Shown piece by piece: positions 33,301 to 43,041 of a DNA stretch of 64,000 bases; the stretch's first letter is position 1; each line of letters opens with the position of its first letter. A program made the position numbers and the translations under genes. The DNA comes from JBEVOS01 sp044226655 (GTDB lineage: Bacteria; Pseudomonadota; Alphaproteobacteria; Caulobacterales; Aquidulcibacteraceae): NCBI GenBank assembly GCA_044226655.1, contig JBGAGO010000001.1, positions 372,001 to 436,000 of the forward strand, given 5' to 3'. A model generated the notes under the pieces. It saw only the letters and a list, made by a program, of their open reading frames with translations, did no database searches and was not told the DNA's origin.

Positions 33301-33726
33301 TTAAGCCTTCTTCTTGCCGCCCTCGTCCAGCGGGACGCCGTAAAGCTCCAGGCGATGATCCACCAGCTTGTAGCCGAGCCGCTCGGCGATCTGCTGCTGT
33401 AGCCGCTCGATCTCGGGATCGACGAATTCGATCACCTTGCCGGATTTCATGTCGATCAAATGATCGTGGTGGGTCTCGGGAACTTCTTCATAGCGCGAGC
33501 GCCCGTCCCGGAAATCATGCCGCTCCAGGATGCCGCTCTCCTCGAACAGACGTACCGTCCGATACACAGTCGCGATCGAAATATGCGGATCGAGCGCGAC
33601 GGCGCGGCGGTGCAATTCCTCAACGTCCGGGTGGTCTTTCGATGTCGAGAGCACGCGCGCGATCAGCTTGCGCTGCTCCGTCATGCGCATGCCCTTATCC
33701 ACGCAAAGCTTTTCGATCCGTTCCAT
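33301..33726 (-). CDS. fur: Ferric uptake regulator family protein (Fur)
   Basis: A 141-residue Fur: winged helix (MRMTEQRKLIARVLSTSKDHPDVEELHRRAV, ISIATVYRTVRLFEESGI) and dimerisation half with metal ligands in THHDHLIDMKSGKVIEFVDPEIE. The C-terminal CxxC zinc pair of E. coli Fur is missing, as in many alphaproteobacterial Fur/Mur proteins. It represses iron (or manganese) uptake genes when metal-loaded. Its place between rimI and miaB is conserved. Confidence 0.92.
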   Translation of the reverse strand: MERIEKLCVDKGMRMTEQRKLIARVLSTSKDHPDVEELHRRAVALDPHISIATVYRTVRLFEESGILERHDFRDGRSRYEEVPETHHDHLIDMKSGKVIEFVDPEIERLQQQIAERLGYKLVDHRLELYGVPLDEGGKKKA

Positions 33727-33754
33727 GCCTGCTCGCTAAACTGACCGCGCACCT

Positions 33755-34192
33755 CTAGTCCAGACGGCGCGCGAGCACGACCGCGTCGCTCGCGCCATTT
33801 TCATAATAACCCCTGCGGCGGCCGATGGGAACGAAGCCCGCGCCTTCATAAAGCGCGCGCGCGGGCGCGTTGTCTTCCGCGACTTCGAGAATGAGTTGCA
33901 ACGCGCCGGCCTCGCGCGCCGCTGCGCACGCCGCGGCCAGCAGCGCACGGCCGATCCCGGCCCGCCGCGCTTCGGGCGCGACGCCGATGAAATGGATCTC
34001 GGCCTCCGCCCCGATGGTCCAGCCAAGCACGAAGCCCTGCGGTTCACCCGCGGGCGCTGCGAACGCGAACGCGCCGGGCGCCTGCAGAAGGCGCGCGAAT
34101 TCCGCTTCGCTCCAAGGCCGGCCGGGCGCGCTGAGCTCATGGAGCGCGGCGAGGAGCGGCGCGCTCGGGACGTCGAGCCGTACGACGCTCAC
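33755..34192 (-). CDS. rimI: Ribosomal-protein-alanine N-acetyltransferase
   Basis: A 145-residue GNAT domain: IHFIGVAPEARRAGIGRALLAAAC is the acetyl-CoA-binding motif (R/Q-x-x-G-x-G/A) and LEVAEDNAPARALYEGAGFVPIGRRRGYYENGASDAVVL the usual RimI ending. The GTG start at 34192 overlaps the tsaB stop (GTGA); the longer open frame upstream is tsaB read in another frame. RimI acetylates the N-terminus of S18; its pairing with tsaB is conserved. Confidence 0.92.
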   Translation of the reverse strand: MSVVRLDVPSAPLLAALHELSAPGRPWSEAEFARLLQAPGAFAFAAPAGEPQGFVLGWTIGAEAEIHFIGVAPEARRAGIGRALLAAACAAAREAGALQLILEVAEDNAPARALYEGAGFVPIGRRRGYYENGASDAVVLARRLD

Positions 34193-34812
34193 GCGAGCGC
34201 CGCGCGAAGATAAAGCGGTTTGGGCGGATGGAGCGCCGGATCGCACGCCACACCCAGCCGCGCCAGGGCGACGGGATCGACGCGCGCGGCGGCGGCGCTG
34301 ATTTGCGCATGTCGCGCCGCCAGCGCCGCCGCGCCGGGACCCGCAAGGGTGAAGCCGCGTCCGCCCGCAGCGGCGATCAAAAGCGCATCGGCCTCCGCCC
34401 GCTCGCAGCGCTGCGGCGCCAGCAGCGCTGCGCCATCTTCGTAGAGCGCCAGATAAGTCGCGCCGACCGTCTCGATCAGCGCGCCGCGCAGGCCATCCGC
34501 GCCGTCCTGCAGCGCCAGCGCTTCCAGCGTCGACACGCCGATACACGGCTTGGCCAGCGCCACGGCCAGCCCGCGCGCAAAGGCGAGGCCGACGCGCACG
34601 CCCGTGAACGAGCCCGGGCCCACCGTCACGACGATGCGATCCAAATCCTTGAAGCCGCAGCCCGCCCGCGCACACAGATCGCGCACGAATGGCGCAATCC
34701 GTTCCGCCTGGCCGCGCGCCATTTCTTCGTTCGCCGCGGCGCGCACATCCTCATCGTTGAGAACAGCGCCACTGCATGCGTCGAGCGCCGTATCGAGCGC
34801 GAGCGTGATCAT
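34189..34812 (-). CDS. tsaB: tRNA threonylcarbamoyladenosine biosynthesis protein TsaB
   Basis: A 207-residue ASKHA-fold protein: LALDTALDACSGAVL at the start and VVTVGPGSFTGVRVGLAFARGLA in the middle are TsaB signatures. It partners TsaD and TsaE to place t6A at position 37 of ANN-decoding tRNAs. It is coupled to rimI downstream by a 4-nt overlap and follows nfuA by 16 nt. Confidence 0.94.
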   Translation of the reverse strand: MITLALDTALDACSGAVLNDEDVRAAANEEMARGQAERIAPFVRDLCARAGCGFKDLDRIVVTVGPGSFTGVRVGLAFARGLAVALAKPCIGVSTLEALALQDGADGLRGALIETVGATYLALYEDGAALLAPQRCERAEADALLIAAAGGRGFTLAGPGAAALAARHAQISAAAARVDPVALARLGVACDPALHPPKPLYLRAALA

Positions 34813-34828
34813 CGCGCGCGCAGATGGC

Positions 34829-35395
34829 TCATACGACCTGTTCGACGCCGAGCACTTCGGGGATGTAGTGGCGGAGCATGTTTTCGATGCCCTGCTTCAA
34901 CGTCATCGCCGAGGATGGGCAGCCGGCGCAGGCGCCGCGCATGTTGAGCTTCACGACGCCGTTGGCGTGGTCCCAGGAATGGAACGTGATGTCGCCGCCG
35001 TCGCGCGCCACGGCGGGGCGGATGCGGGTTTCGATCAGCTCTTTGAGCTCGGTGACGATCTCGGCGGCTTCGCCTTCATAAGCGCCGTCGGCCTCTTCCT
35101 CATGACCCGCTTCGAGCACGACGGGCCGATTGGCCACGAAATGCTCCATGATCGCGGCCAGCACGTGCGGCTTCAGATGCGCCCAATCCTTGGCCGGGTC
35201 CTTCGCCACCGTGAGAAAATCCGCGCCAAGGTAAACGCGGCGCACGCCGTCGATCTCGAACAAGGCCGCCGCCAGCGGGGACGGGCCGGCCGCCTCCGCA
35301 TCGCCGAAATCGCGCCCGCCCGCGCCCAGCACATCCCGGCCGGGCAGGAACTTAAGCGTTTCGGGGTTGGGCGTGGCTTCGGTCTGAATGAACAT
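34829..35395 (-). CDS. nfuA: NifU-family Fe-S carrier (NfuA-like)
   Basis: A 188-residue protein: an N-terminal Nfu_N domain (MFIQTEATPNPETLKFLPG) and a C-terminal NifU domain with the cluster-binding CAGC in MRGACAGCPSSAMTLKQGIENML. It carries 4Fe-4S clusters to apo-proteins in the cytoplasm. It is the eukaryotic-Nfu1-like type typical of alphaproteobacteria. Next to MiaB, a 4Fe-4S enzyme, in the same operon. Confidence 0.93.
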   Translation of the reverse strand: MFIQTEATPNPETLKFLPGRDVLGAGGRDFGDAEAAGPSPLAAALFEIDGVRRVYLGADFLTVAKDPAKDWAHLKPHVLAAIMEHFVANRPVVLEAGHEEEADGAYEGEAAEIVTELKELIETRIRPAVARDGGDITFHSWDHANGVVKLNMRGACAGCPSSAMTLKQGIENMLRHYIPEVLGVEQVV

Positions 35396-35429
35396 CGTAC
35401 GTCTGAGGTGGGCTTCGGAAGCGCCCCGG

Positions 35430-35921
35430 TCAAGCCGATGCGGCCGGCAAGGCGAGCGCGCGGACCTCGCTCTGGCTGAGCCCGCCCGGCACGATCATCA
35501 CCGGCACGGCGCGGCCGCCGATCGAGGCGCCACTCTTGGCGATCGAGGACACAAGCGGTCCCGGGCCGCCGGACCCTGCGCCCGCCGCCAGCACGACCAG
35601 TTTCACCGCGCCCTCTTCCTCGATGTATTTGCGCAATTCGTGACGCACCTCGCCCTGGCGCACCACGCTTTCCGCTGTCACGCCGGCCTCGGCCCAGGCC
35701 TCCGCCGCGAAACGCTCCAGCAACGCTTCGGCGCTGGCGAGCGCCTGGCGCTTCATCTCATCGCTGACGCTGACCCAGGGCGCGGGATCGGACGGCTCGA
35801 TCACGTGCAGCATGACGAGCCGCCATCCGCCCGCACGCGCAAGGTGCGCCGCATAGGTGAGCGCGGCCGGAAATTCCGCGCTTTCGTCAGCGATGACGAG
35901 GCAGGCGAAGCCGTCGCTCAT
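35430..35921 (-). CDS. Universal stress protein (UspA family)
   Basis: A 163-residue UspA fold: ACLVIADESAEFPAALTYAAHLARAGGWRLVMLHVIEP at the start, and VVLAAGAGSGGPGPLVSSIAKSG near the end where the G2xG9GS/T ATP-loop would be; here it is GSGGPGP.., an altered form, so ATP binding is uncertain. The ATG 35921 was chosen over a TTG at 35939. It lies between trpS-side genes and nfuA, as in Caulobacter-like gene order. Confidence 0.83.
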   Translation of the reverse strand: MSDGFACLVIADESAEFPAALTYAAHLARAGGWRLVMLHVIEPSDPAPWVSVSDEMKRQALASAEALLERFAAEAWAEAGVTAESVVRQGEVRHELRKYIEEEGAVKLVVLAAGAGSGGPGPLVSSIAKSGASIGGRAVPVMIVPGGLSQSEVRALALPAASA

Positions 35922-35965
35922 GGCCGGAAGCTGACGCAATCCGCCGCGCGCGGCAAGCAGCTAGC

Positions 35966-36889
35966 CTAGCCCTCGGCCAGCGCGCGCGCTTCCTGCGCCG
36001 CGATCGCGAGATCGAAGCCAACGACCGCAAGGTGATTGGGCGCAAACGCGCCGCCGCGCGGGCCGGCGAAAAACAGCACCGGATCATAGCCCGCGGCCTG
36101 CGTCAGCGCAGCCAGCGTGCGCGCGAAAGCGGGGTCGTCGCCAAGACCGCTCTCGCCCAGATCGGCGTTCGCCGCGCGCAGCAGCAGCAGCCATGCATAG
36201 GCCTCGCCACGCGCCGCGAAGAAAACAGCTTCATCGCCGCGTTGGCCGCTTTCGCGGCGCTGCAGCTGTTCGTTCACCTCGCTGGCGCGCGCGGCGCACG
36301 CAGCCGCCGCTTCCGCGGCCAGCGCGCGCAAGCTCTGCGGCGAGGCCTCAAGCACGATCTGCCGGCGCGCGACGCCCGCGTTCAGCCGATCGATCGCGTC
36401 GCCGGCCTGCGCGCCGCCCTTCGGCCCGGCGTCCTGCGCTTCGCTCCACAACGCATCGCGCGCGCCGCGGCGCGCCTGGAGCTGGGCGATGAAGGATTGC
36501 GCGACGTCTTCGGCGGCGGCGTACGCATCGGCCTCGCGGCGTCGCAGGCTTGGCGGCGCGAACATGCGGTCCGCGGCGAGCCCGGTGCTGCGCTGGCGCC
36601 ATTGAAAGATGTATTCCGCCGCGGCCAGCGCCTGCGATCCGCCCTGAGGCGCGGCCAAAACCGGCTCGGGCGCGAATGTCACACGGCTTGAGGCGGCGTT
36701 GATATAGAGAGCGGCGCCGCCGAGTAGCAGCACGCTCAGCGCAAATCCGCCCGCCATGCGCAGATAGCGATGAAAGCGCGCGCGCAGGCCGCCTTGCAGC
36801 GTGGTCGGCTCATCGCGCCGTGCGCGCGCCCGCGCGAAGAAAGCCTGCGTCCGTTCGCCTGCGCGCCGCCAGATTTGCGCGAGGTCCAT
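35966..36889 (-). CDS. Hypothetical single-span membrane protein (DUF2333-like)
   Basis: A 307-residue protein with a basic cytoplasmic N-terminus (residues 1-45), one membrane helix (about 46-65) and a long helical, Ala/Arg/Gln-rich periplasmic part ending NHLAVVGFDLAIAAQEARALAEG. The layout matches DUF2333 membrane proteins, which are found in alphaproteobacteria and some gammas without known function; this match is from memory. It starts 5 nt after the copper-chaperone-like lipoprotein gene. Confidence 0.6.
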   Translation of the reverse strand: MDLAQIWRRAGERTQAFFARARARRDEPTTLQGGLRARFHRYLRMAGGFALSVLLLGGAALYINAASSRVTFAPEPVLAAPQGGSQALAAAEYIFQWRQRSTGLAADRMFAPPSLRRREADAYAAAEDVAQSFIAQLQARRGARDALWSEAQDAGPKGGAQAGDAIDRLNAGVARRQIVLEASPQSLRALAAEAAAACAARASEVNEQLQRRESGQRGDEAVFFAARGEAYAWLLLLRAANADLGESGLGDDPAFARTLAALTQAAGYDPVLFFAGPRGGAFAPNHLAVVGFDLAIAAQEARALAEG

Positions 36890-36894
36890 CGCGA

Positions 36895-37398
36895 TCAGTG
36901 CATGTCGTGCATCGACATCGAGGTCGCCGGCGCCTGCCCGGTCGGCCGCGAGACGACCGCGTCCACTTGGATGGGCCCGCTGGTCTCAAACGTGAACGTC
37001 ATCTGCGCATGATCGCCTTCGATCAGCGGCGCTTTGAGGCCCTGCAGCATGAGGTGCAGCCCGCCCGATTGGAAGACGACTTGCCCTTCCGCCGGCACGG
37101 GCACGCCGCCGGAGATCGGATACATCTCCATCACGTCATTGGCGCCCATGCGCGTCTCGTGAAACTCGATGCGCGTGGCGATTGGGCTTTCCACCGAGAC
37201 CAGCCGATCGGCGCGCGCGCCAGAATTCTCGATCGTCAGGAAGCCCGCGCTCATGTCGCGGCCTTGTGCGGACGGCGACAGCGTGACGCCCTGGACGCGG
37301 ATGGCGGGCGCATCGGGCGTGGCGGGCGCCGATGGCGCTTGCGAGCACGCCGCCATCAGCATCAGCGCGCCCAGCGCCAAAACCCTACGCCGCACCAT
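36895..37398 (-). CDS. PCu(A)C-type periplasmic copper chaperone (lipoprotein)
   Basis: A 167-residue exported protein. MVRRRVLALGALMLMAAC ends in a lipobox. The mature part has the PCuAC fold: SAGFLTIENSGARADRLVSVESPIATRIEFHETRM, then ISGGVPVPAEGQVVFQSGGLHLMLQGLKAPL, giving the Cu(I)-binding His-Met set, and a Met/His-rich end SMSMHDMH that could bind more copper. It delivers copper to cytochrome oxidase. ATG 37398 has AGGAGGG 5 nt upstream; GTG 37419 and ATG 37413 are less likely. Confidence 0.88.
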   Translation of the reverse strand: MVRRRVLALGALMLMAACSQAPSAPATPDAPAIRVQGVTLSPSAQGRDMSAGFLTIENSGARADRLVSVESPIATRIEFHETRMGANDVMEMYPISGGVPVPAEGQVVFQSGGLHLMLQGLKAPLIEGDHAQMTFTFETSGPIQVDAVVSRPTGQAPATSMSMHDMH

Positions 37399-37409
37399 CG
37401 CATCCCTCC

Positions 37410-38435
37410 TCATCGCCACAGACCCACGACCTTGCGCACCTCATCCATGACCGGCGCAGAGAGGGCATGCGCGCGTTCGGCGCCGTCGCGCAAGATGGCG
37501 TCGAGCGCGGCCGGATCTCCGTTGAGACGGCGCATTTCCGCGGCGATCGGCGACAATTTCGTCACCAGCAATTCCGCGAGCGCCGGCTTGAACGCGCCGA
37601 AACCCTTGCCGCCCCATTCCTTGATCACGTCTTCGGCGCTGATCCCCGCGACGGCGGCGTAAATGCCGACGAGATTTTCAGCGGCGTCGCGATCCTTGAG
37701 GCCCTCGATCGTTTCCGGCAGCGGCAAAGGATCGGTGGTGGCGCGCTTGATCTTGTTGGCGATGGCGTCGGCATCATCGGTCATGTTGATGCGCGATTGA
37801 TCCGAGGGATCGGATTTCGACATCTTCTTGGCCGGATCGCGCAGCGACATGATGCGCGCGCCGGGGCCTTGGATGAGCGGCTCGGGCTGCGGGAAGAAGC
37901 CCGGCGCGTCCATATCGTTGTTGAATTTCTGCGCGATGTCGCGCGCCAGTTCGAGATGCTGTTTCTGGTCGTCGCCCACGGGCACGTGCGTCGCTTTGTA
38001 AGCCAGAATGTCCGCCGCCATCAGCACGGGATAGGTGAAGAGGCCCGCCGAGACGCGCTCTTCGTGCTTGCCCGCCTTGTCCTTGAACTGGGTCATGCGC
38101 TCGAGCCAGCCCATGCGCGCGACGCATTGGAGGATCCAGCCAAGCTCGGCGTGCGCCGGCACGGCGGATTGCACGAACACGATGCTCTTCTTGGGATCGA
38201 CGCCAGCGGCGATGTAGGCGGCGGCGACGTCGCGCGTGTTGGCCGTGAGCGCTTTGGGATCGTGATCCGCCGTCAGTGCATGCAGATCGACGACGCAATA
38301 GAGGCACGAGTCGAAGCGCTCCTGCAGCGCGACGAATTTCACCAGCGCGCCGAGATAATTGCCGAGATGCAGACCATTGGTCGGCTGCATGCCGGAGAAA
38401 ACGCGCTGCGGGCCAGCTTGGGCCGGATGGGACAT
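37410..38435 (-). CDS. trpS: Tryptophanyl-tRNA synthetase
   Basis: A 341-residue class Ic synthetase: RVFSGMQPTNGLHLGNYLGAL contains the HIGH-type HLGN, and KKMSKSDPSDQSRI is the KMSKS loop. It charges tRNA-Trp. GGAGC lies 6 nt before the ATG. It follows murJ on the same strand after 138 bp and is followed by the copper chaperone with no gap. Confidence 0.96.
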   Translation of the reverse strand: MSHPAQAGPQRVFSGMQPTNGLHLGNYLGALVKFVALQERFDSCLYCVVDLHALTADHDPKALTANTRDVAAAYIAAGVDPKKSIVFVQSAVPAHAELGWILQCVARMGWLERMTQFKDKAGKHEERVSAGLFTYPVLMAADILAYKATHVPVGDDQKQHLELARDIAQKFNNDMDAPGFFPQPEPLIQGPGARIMSLRDPAKKMSKSDPSDQSRINMTDDADAIANKIKRATTDPLPLPETIEGLKDRDAAENLVGIYAAVAGISAEDVIKEWGGKGFGAFKPALAELLVTKLSPIAAEMRRLNGDPAALDAILRDGAERAHALSAPVMDEVRKVVGLWR

Positions 38436-38573
38436 GGAAGAAGCTCCGAATTCTGGTCAAAGAGGCGGGCGCGGCACTTGGGCCGCGCGGATCATGGGCG
38501 GGGAGCTAGCCGCGCCATCGTCCTGTCCAGAGGCGGAAATCGCCCATCTCTCGCTTCTCCTGGCGCGCTCTTA

Positions 38574-40178
38574 TCAGCCGTCGAAGGCCGCGGGCAAGGC
38601 GCTTCCCGCGCCAGGCGGGGCGGCGTCGCGCCTCAGGGCGCTGCGCAGATCGCGCAGGTTCACCGCGCCCAGCGCGAACGCCGCCAGCGCATAGATCGCA
38701 AAGGCCGCCGCGGCCACGACCAGAACCGCGACCTCCTTGCGCCACAGCAGATGCTGCAGCAGCGGATATTGGATCGCGCACACGGCCACGAAGGCCGCCA
38801 TGATCGCGCACGCCGCCGCCAGCCGCGCCAGCCGCGCCAACGCCGCGCCGCTCAGGCGATACGTGCCTTCCCGCGCCAGAGTGGACGACAACATGATGAC
38901 GTTGAGCCAGCCCGCCGTGCTGGTGGCGATCCCGAGGCCAATGACGCCGTCGATGTTCACCAAAGGCAGCGCGAAATAAAGTCCCGCGCCCAGCACCGTG
39001 TTTACGATCACCGAGGTCACCGCGAATTGCATCGGGCGCTTGGTGTCCTGCCGCGCGAAAAAGGGCGGCGTGAACACTTTGGCCAGCACGAAGGCCGGCA
39101 CGCCCCAGGCGAACATGCGCAGCACCTCCGCCGTGCGATGCGCATCGGCATGCGTGAACGCGCCGCGCGTCACCGTCGCGTCGATGATGAAATAGGGCAT
39201 GATCAAAAACGCGAGCGCGGCGGGCAAAGTCAGCGCCATGGAGAGGCTGATGGCGTCGTCCATCGCGCTCGCCGCGCCCTTCACGTCATTGGCCACGTGC
39301 AGACGCGCCAGCCGCGGCACGAGCGCCAGGCCCACCGCGACACCGATCAGGCCCAACGGCAATTGATAGAGCCGGTCCGAATTGTAGAGCACGGAGCGCG
39401 CGCCTTCATTCGAGCCCGTCAGCACTTGCGAGACCAGCGTGTTGATCTGCGTGGCGCCGCCCGCGAGCGCGCCGGGGATCGCGAGCATCACGACGCGCTT
39501 CACCGTCGGCGTATAGGCCGGCGCGCTGAAGCGCAGCTTCACGCCCAGCCGGCGCGCGCCCCACCACAGCAGGCCCGCTTGCAAAACGCCCGCGATTGTC
39601 ACCGCCGCGGCCACCCAGATCGCCGCCGTATGCGCATCCGGCGCGAGCAGCAACGGCCCGATCGTGCACACGTTCAAAAGCGTCGGTACGCCGGCGGACA
39701 ACGCAAAGCGGCCCGAGGTGTTGAGCACGCCAGAGAGCAGCGAAGCCAACGTCATGCAGGCGAGATAGGGCATCGTCAGCTGCGTCATCAGCGTCGCGGT
39801 CTGCAGTTCCTGCGGATTATGGATGTAGGCCGAGAGCAGCAGCGGCATCAGGAACGGCATCACGACCTGCGCCAGGATGCAGAACGCCGCGACCATAGCC
39901 ATCAGGAACGACATCGCCTCCGACGCCGCGCTATCGGCCAGCGCCTCGCCATGCTCGGCCCGCTCGCGCGCATAGATCGGCACGAAGGCCTGCGCGAACG
40001 CGCCCTCGGCGAAGAGGCGCCGGAACAGGTTCGGAAACATCAGCGCCGTGGTGAACGCGTCCATCAGCGGCCCCTGCCCGCCGAAGCGCGAATTGGCCGC
40101 CAGATCGCGCGCGAAGCCCAAAATCCGGCTGGCGAGCGTCAGCGACGCCTGCACGAACGTATTGCGGGCCAGGCTCAT
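38574..40178 (-). CDS. murJ: Lipid II flippase MurJ
   Basis: A 534-residue MATE/MurJ-type membrane protein with about fourteen segments. Typical blocks are TLASRILGFARD near the start, AFTTALMFPNLFRRLFAEGAFAQAFVPIY (the RRLFAEGAF motif) and ALVPRLARLH. It moves lipid II to the periplasmic face for peptidoglycan synthesis. The glnD-murJ-trpS order is characteristic of alphaproteobacteria. Confidence 0.95.
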   Translation of the reverse strand: MSLARNTFVQASLTLASRILGFARDLAANSRFGGQGPLMDAFTTALMFPNLFRRLFAEGAFAQAFVPIYARERAEHGEALADSAASEAMSFLMAMVAAFCILAQVVMPFLMPLLLSAYIHNPQELQTATLMTQLTMPYLACMTLASLLSGVLNTSGRFALSAGVPTLLNVCTIGPLLLAPDAHTAAIWVAAAVTIAGVLQAGLLWWGARRLGVKLRFSAPAYTPTVKRVVMLAIPGALAGGATQINTLVSQVLTGSNEGARSVLYNSDRLYQLPLGLIGVAVGLALVPRLARLHVANDVKGAASAMDDAISLSMALTLPAALAFLIMPYFIIDATVTRGAFTHADAHRTAEVLRMFAWGVPAFVLAKVFTPPFFARQDTKRPMQFAVTSVIVNTVLGAGLYFALPLVNIDGVIGLGIATSTAGWLNVIMLSSTLAREGTYRLSGAALARLARLAAACAIMAAFVAVCAIQYPLLQHLLWRKEVAVLVVAAAAFAIYALAAFALGAVNLRDLRSALRRDAAPPGAGSALPAAFDG

Positions 40179-40215
40179 GCGGACTCAACTCGAATCGAAA
40201 AGATGCGCCGCAGGA

Positions 40216-43041
40216 CTAGCGCGCCGTCGAGGCCCGCGCCACGGCCAGCGTGCGCTTGGCTGCATCCGCCGGCGCCCCCGGCTCGCCCGCGCGCAGGGCG
40301 TCCTCCAGATCGTGCAACAACGTGTCCAGCGCGACAGGATCGGCGATCTGTGCGCCATGCGCGTCGTGCACATAGAACGTATCGGACAGCCGTTCGCCTT
40401 GCGCATCGACATGCGCCGAAACGATCCCGACATCCGCCTCAGCGAACACGGTGGCGAGCTCGGCCAGCACGCCCGGCCGGTCGCGGCCCGACACCTCGAT
40501 CACGGTGGAAGCCGGGGAAATGCCGTTGTCCGCGCGCACCCAGGGCTCGATCGCGAACGCCGAGGACCGGCGCGAAGCCTTGATCGGCTCCAGCGGCGGA
40601 TGATCGCGCAGCGCGGCGCCATGCACGCGCTGAATGAGCGCGCCCAGCGCGCCCGGATGTTCCTGGCCGAACGGTTTGAAATTCACGGTCTGGATCGAGA
40701 ACACGTCGACCACGCGGCCATCACGCGCGGTATGCGCGCGTCCTGTCGCGATGTCGGCGCCCGAGGCCGAGATCGCGGTGCAGAGCGACGCGAAGAGGCC
40801 CGGCCTGTCGGGCGCATACACGAGAAGCTCGGTCACGCCATGTTCGGGGCGCGGCCGCGCCGCCACGTGCACGGCTTCGCCGCTTTCGCGCGCGCGCAGC
40901 ACCTCGCTGGCGTGCCAGCGCAGCGCGCCCTCATCGAAGCTGAGCCAATAGGCGTCTTCCAACCGCCCGATCCAATCGCCCAATTGCGCGCGCGCGGCGG
41001 GGCCGACCGTCGCCAGAACGCGCTCACGCGATTGGCCGGCCAGCGCCCTCAGATGATCGCCGACCGCCGCCTCTTCGACGCTGCCGCCGAGCAGCGCGGC
41101 TTCCGTCAGATGATAGAGATCGCGCAGCAATTGGCCCTTCCAGCCGTTCCACACGCCGGGGCCGACGGCGCGGATATCCGCCACGGTCAGCACCAGAAGC
41201 AGACGCAAGCGCTCTGCCGTGCCGACCAGCTGCGCAAATTGCGCGATCGTGCTGGGATCGCCGATGTCGCGCTTCTGCGCAAAATCGCTCATGTCGAGAT
41301 GGTGGCCGACCAGCCAGGCGACGAGCTCCACCTCTTCCTGTGGCAAGCCCAAACGCTCGCACGCATGGCGCGCGGATTTAGCGCCTTCGATCTGCTGATC
41401 GCCAATGCCCTTGCCGGTATCGTGCAACAGCATGGCGAGATAGAGCGCGCGGCGATTGCGGATCTTCGGGAAGATCGACGTCGAGAGCGGATGGTCGCCG
41501 CCGAAGCGGCCCTTCTCGATGTCCGAGATGTAGTCGACGGCGCGCAAGGTGTGCTCGTCCACCGTATAATGGTGGTACATGTTGAACTGCGTCTGCGCGA
41601 CGACGCGGCCAAATTCCGGCAGGAAGCGGCCGAGCACGCCGCACTCGTTCATCAGCCGCAGCGCCGCGCCCGGATGATGCGTCGAGGTCGCGACCGCGAG
41701 AAACGCTTCGATCGCTTTGGGATCGCGCCGCGTCTCCTTCGTCATGCGCTTCAGCCGCCGCGCGGCTTCGCCGAGCACGGCGGGATGCACGTCGAGATCG
41801 CGCTTATCTGCAATTTCGAACAGGCGCAGCATGTTGACCGGATTATCCAGCACCTCCGGCGAGTCCACGCTGAGGCGGAAGCCGTCGACGCGGAAACCCG
41901 GCGCATCGACCAGCGGGCCGCGCGGCCCATGGCCGCCAATGCGCGAAATGCCTTTCGGCGCGATCTTCGCATTGTCGTTCTCAAGCTTGGCGCACAGCGA
42001 ACGCGTCAGCGCGCCGACCTGTTTGGCGACCAGGAAATAGCGCTTCATGAAACGCTCGACGGCGCTTTGTTCGCCGCGCGCGCCATAGCCCAGCCGCGCC
42101 GCCATTTCCGGCTGCAGATCGAAGCTCAGCCGCTCTTCGGCGCGGCCCGTGAGAAAATGCAGATGGCAGCGCACCGTCCAGAGAAATTCTTCGGCGCGCC
42201 GGAACGCGCTCATTTCCTCAGCGGTGAAGACGCCCGCCTCAACATACTCGCGCGGCTTGGTGAAGCCGTAGCGATGCCGCGCCAGCCAGAACAAAGTGTG
42301 CAGATCGCGCAGGCCGCCTTTGCCCTCTTTGATGTTGGGCTCGACCATGTAGCGCGACTCGCCCGCGCGCTTGTGGCGCTCGTCGCGCTCGGCAAGCTTG
42401 GCGACGACGAATTGCGCATGCGTCTTGGCCGCCACATCCTTGCGGAAGCGCTGCTCCAATTGCGCGAACAGCGCTTTGTCGCCGCAGATGATGCGCGCTT
42501 CCAGCAGCGCCGTCTGAATCGTGTGGTCTTCTTTCGCTAGGCGGATGCACTCATCGATGGTGCGCGCCGCATAGCCGACCTTCAGGCCCAAATCCCACAG
42601 CGTGTAGAGCATGTACTCCGTCACGCTCTCGGACCACGCCGTCTGCTTGTAGGCGCGCAGGAACAGGAGATCGATGTCGCTCGACGGCGCCAATTGCCCG
42701 CGCCCGTAGCCGCCGACGGCCACCAGCGCGAATTTCTCGCCCTCCGTCGGATTGCGCGCACGAAAAACGTGCACTGTCGTATAATCGTAAAGCGCCGCGA
42801 CGACCTCGTCGGCGACTTGCGCCAGAAGGCGCGCGACGGCCAGGCCGTTCTCGCCCGCCTCAAGCCGCTCCTTGGCGATCAGGCGGCCACGAAACAAGGC
42901 GCCGTGCAGCAGATCGCGCACACGCCGTTTTGCCTCCGGCGAATCAACGCCATAGGCCCGCGCCGCCGCCGTCAGCTGCGACCGCAGGCGTGCGCCATCG
43001 ACGACAAATTCGATACGGGCGGGTTTCAGCGCGGTCGGCAT
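40216..43041 (-). CDS. glnD: PII uridylyltransferase / uridylyl-removing enzyme
   Basis: A 941-residue GlnD. The nucleotidyltransferase domain shows VGGYGRGQLAPSSDIDLLFL near residue 110; the HD uridylyl-removing domain has LHDTGKG near residue 520 with QQIEGAKSARHACERLGL; two ACT domains (about 730-810 and 850-930, TELLVYAPDRPGLFASLC and VIEVSGRDRPGVLAELATVF) sense glutamine. It modifies PII proteins, linking to the amtB gene at 11078. It heads the murJ-trpS run; the promoter is in 43042-43201. Confidence 0.96.
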   Translation of the reverse strand: MPTALKPARIEFVVDGARLRSQLTAAARAYGVDSPEAKRRVRDLLHGALFRGRLIAKERLEAGENGLAVARLLAQVADEVVAALYDYTTVHVFRARNPTEGEKFALVAVGGYGRGQLAPSSDIDLLFLRAYKQTAWSESVTEYMLYTLWDLGLKVGYAARTIDECIRLAKEDHTIQTALLEARIICGDKALFAQLEQRFRKDVAAKTHAQFVVAKLAERDERHKRAGESRYMVEPNIKEGKGGLRDLHTLFWLARHRYGFTKPREYVEAGVFTAEEMSAFRRAEEFLWTVRCHLHFLTGRAEERLSFDLQPEMAARLGYGARGEQSAVERFMKRYFLVAKQVGALTRSLCAKLENDNAKIAPKGISRIGGHGPRGPLVDAPGFRVDGFRLSVDSPEVLDNPVNMLRLFEIADKRDLDVHPAVLGEAARRLKRMTKETRRDPKAIEAFLAVATSTHHPGAALRLMNECGVLGRFLPEFGRVVAQTQFNMYHHYTVDEHTLRAVDYISDIEKGRFGGDHPLSTSIFPKIRNRRALYLAMLLHDTGKGIGDQQIEGAKSARHACERLGLPQEEVELVAWLVGHHLDMSDFAQKRDIGDPSTIAQFAQLVGTAERLRLLLVLTVADIRAVGPGVWNGWKGQLLRDLYHLTEAALLGGSVEEAAVGDHLRALAGQSRERVLATVGPAARAQLGDWIGRLEDAYWLSFDEGALRWHASEVLRARESGEAVHVAARPRPEHGVTELLVYAPDRPGLFASLCTAISASGADIATGRAHTARDGRVVDVFSIQTVNFKPFGQEHPGALGALIQRVHGAALRDHPPLEPIKASRRSSAFAIEPWVRADNGISPASTVIEVSGRDRPGVLAELATVFAEADVGIVSAHVDAQGERLSDTFYVHDAHGAQIADPVALDTLLHDLEDALRAGEPGAPADAAKRTLAVARASTAR

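Noticed and set aside
37332..40583. 1083-codon open frame on the plus strand
   Set aside because: It is antisense to trpS and murJ and rich in Arg, His and Gln as shadow frames are.
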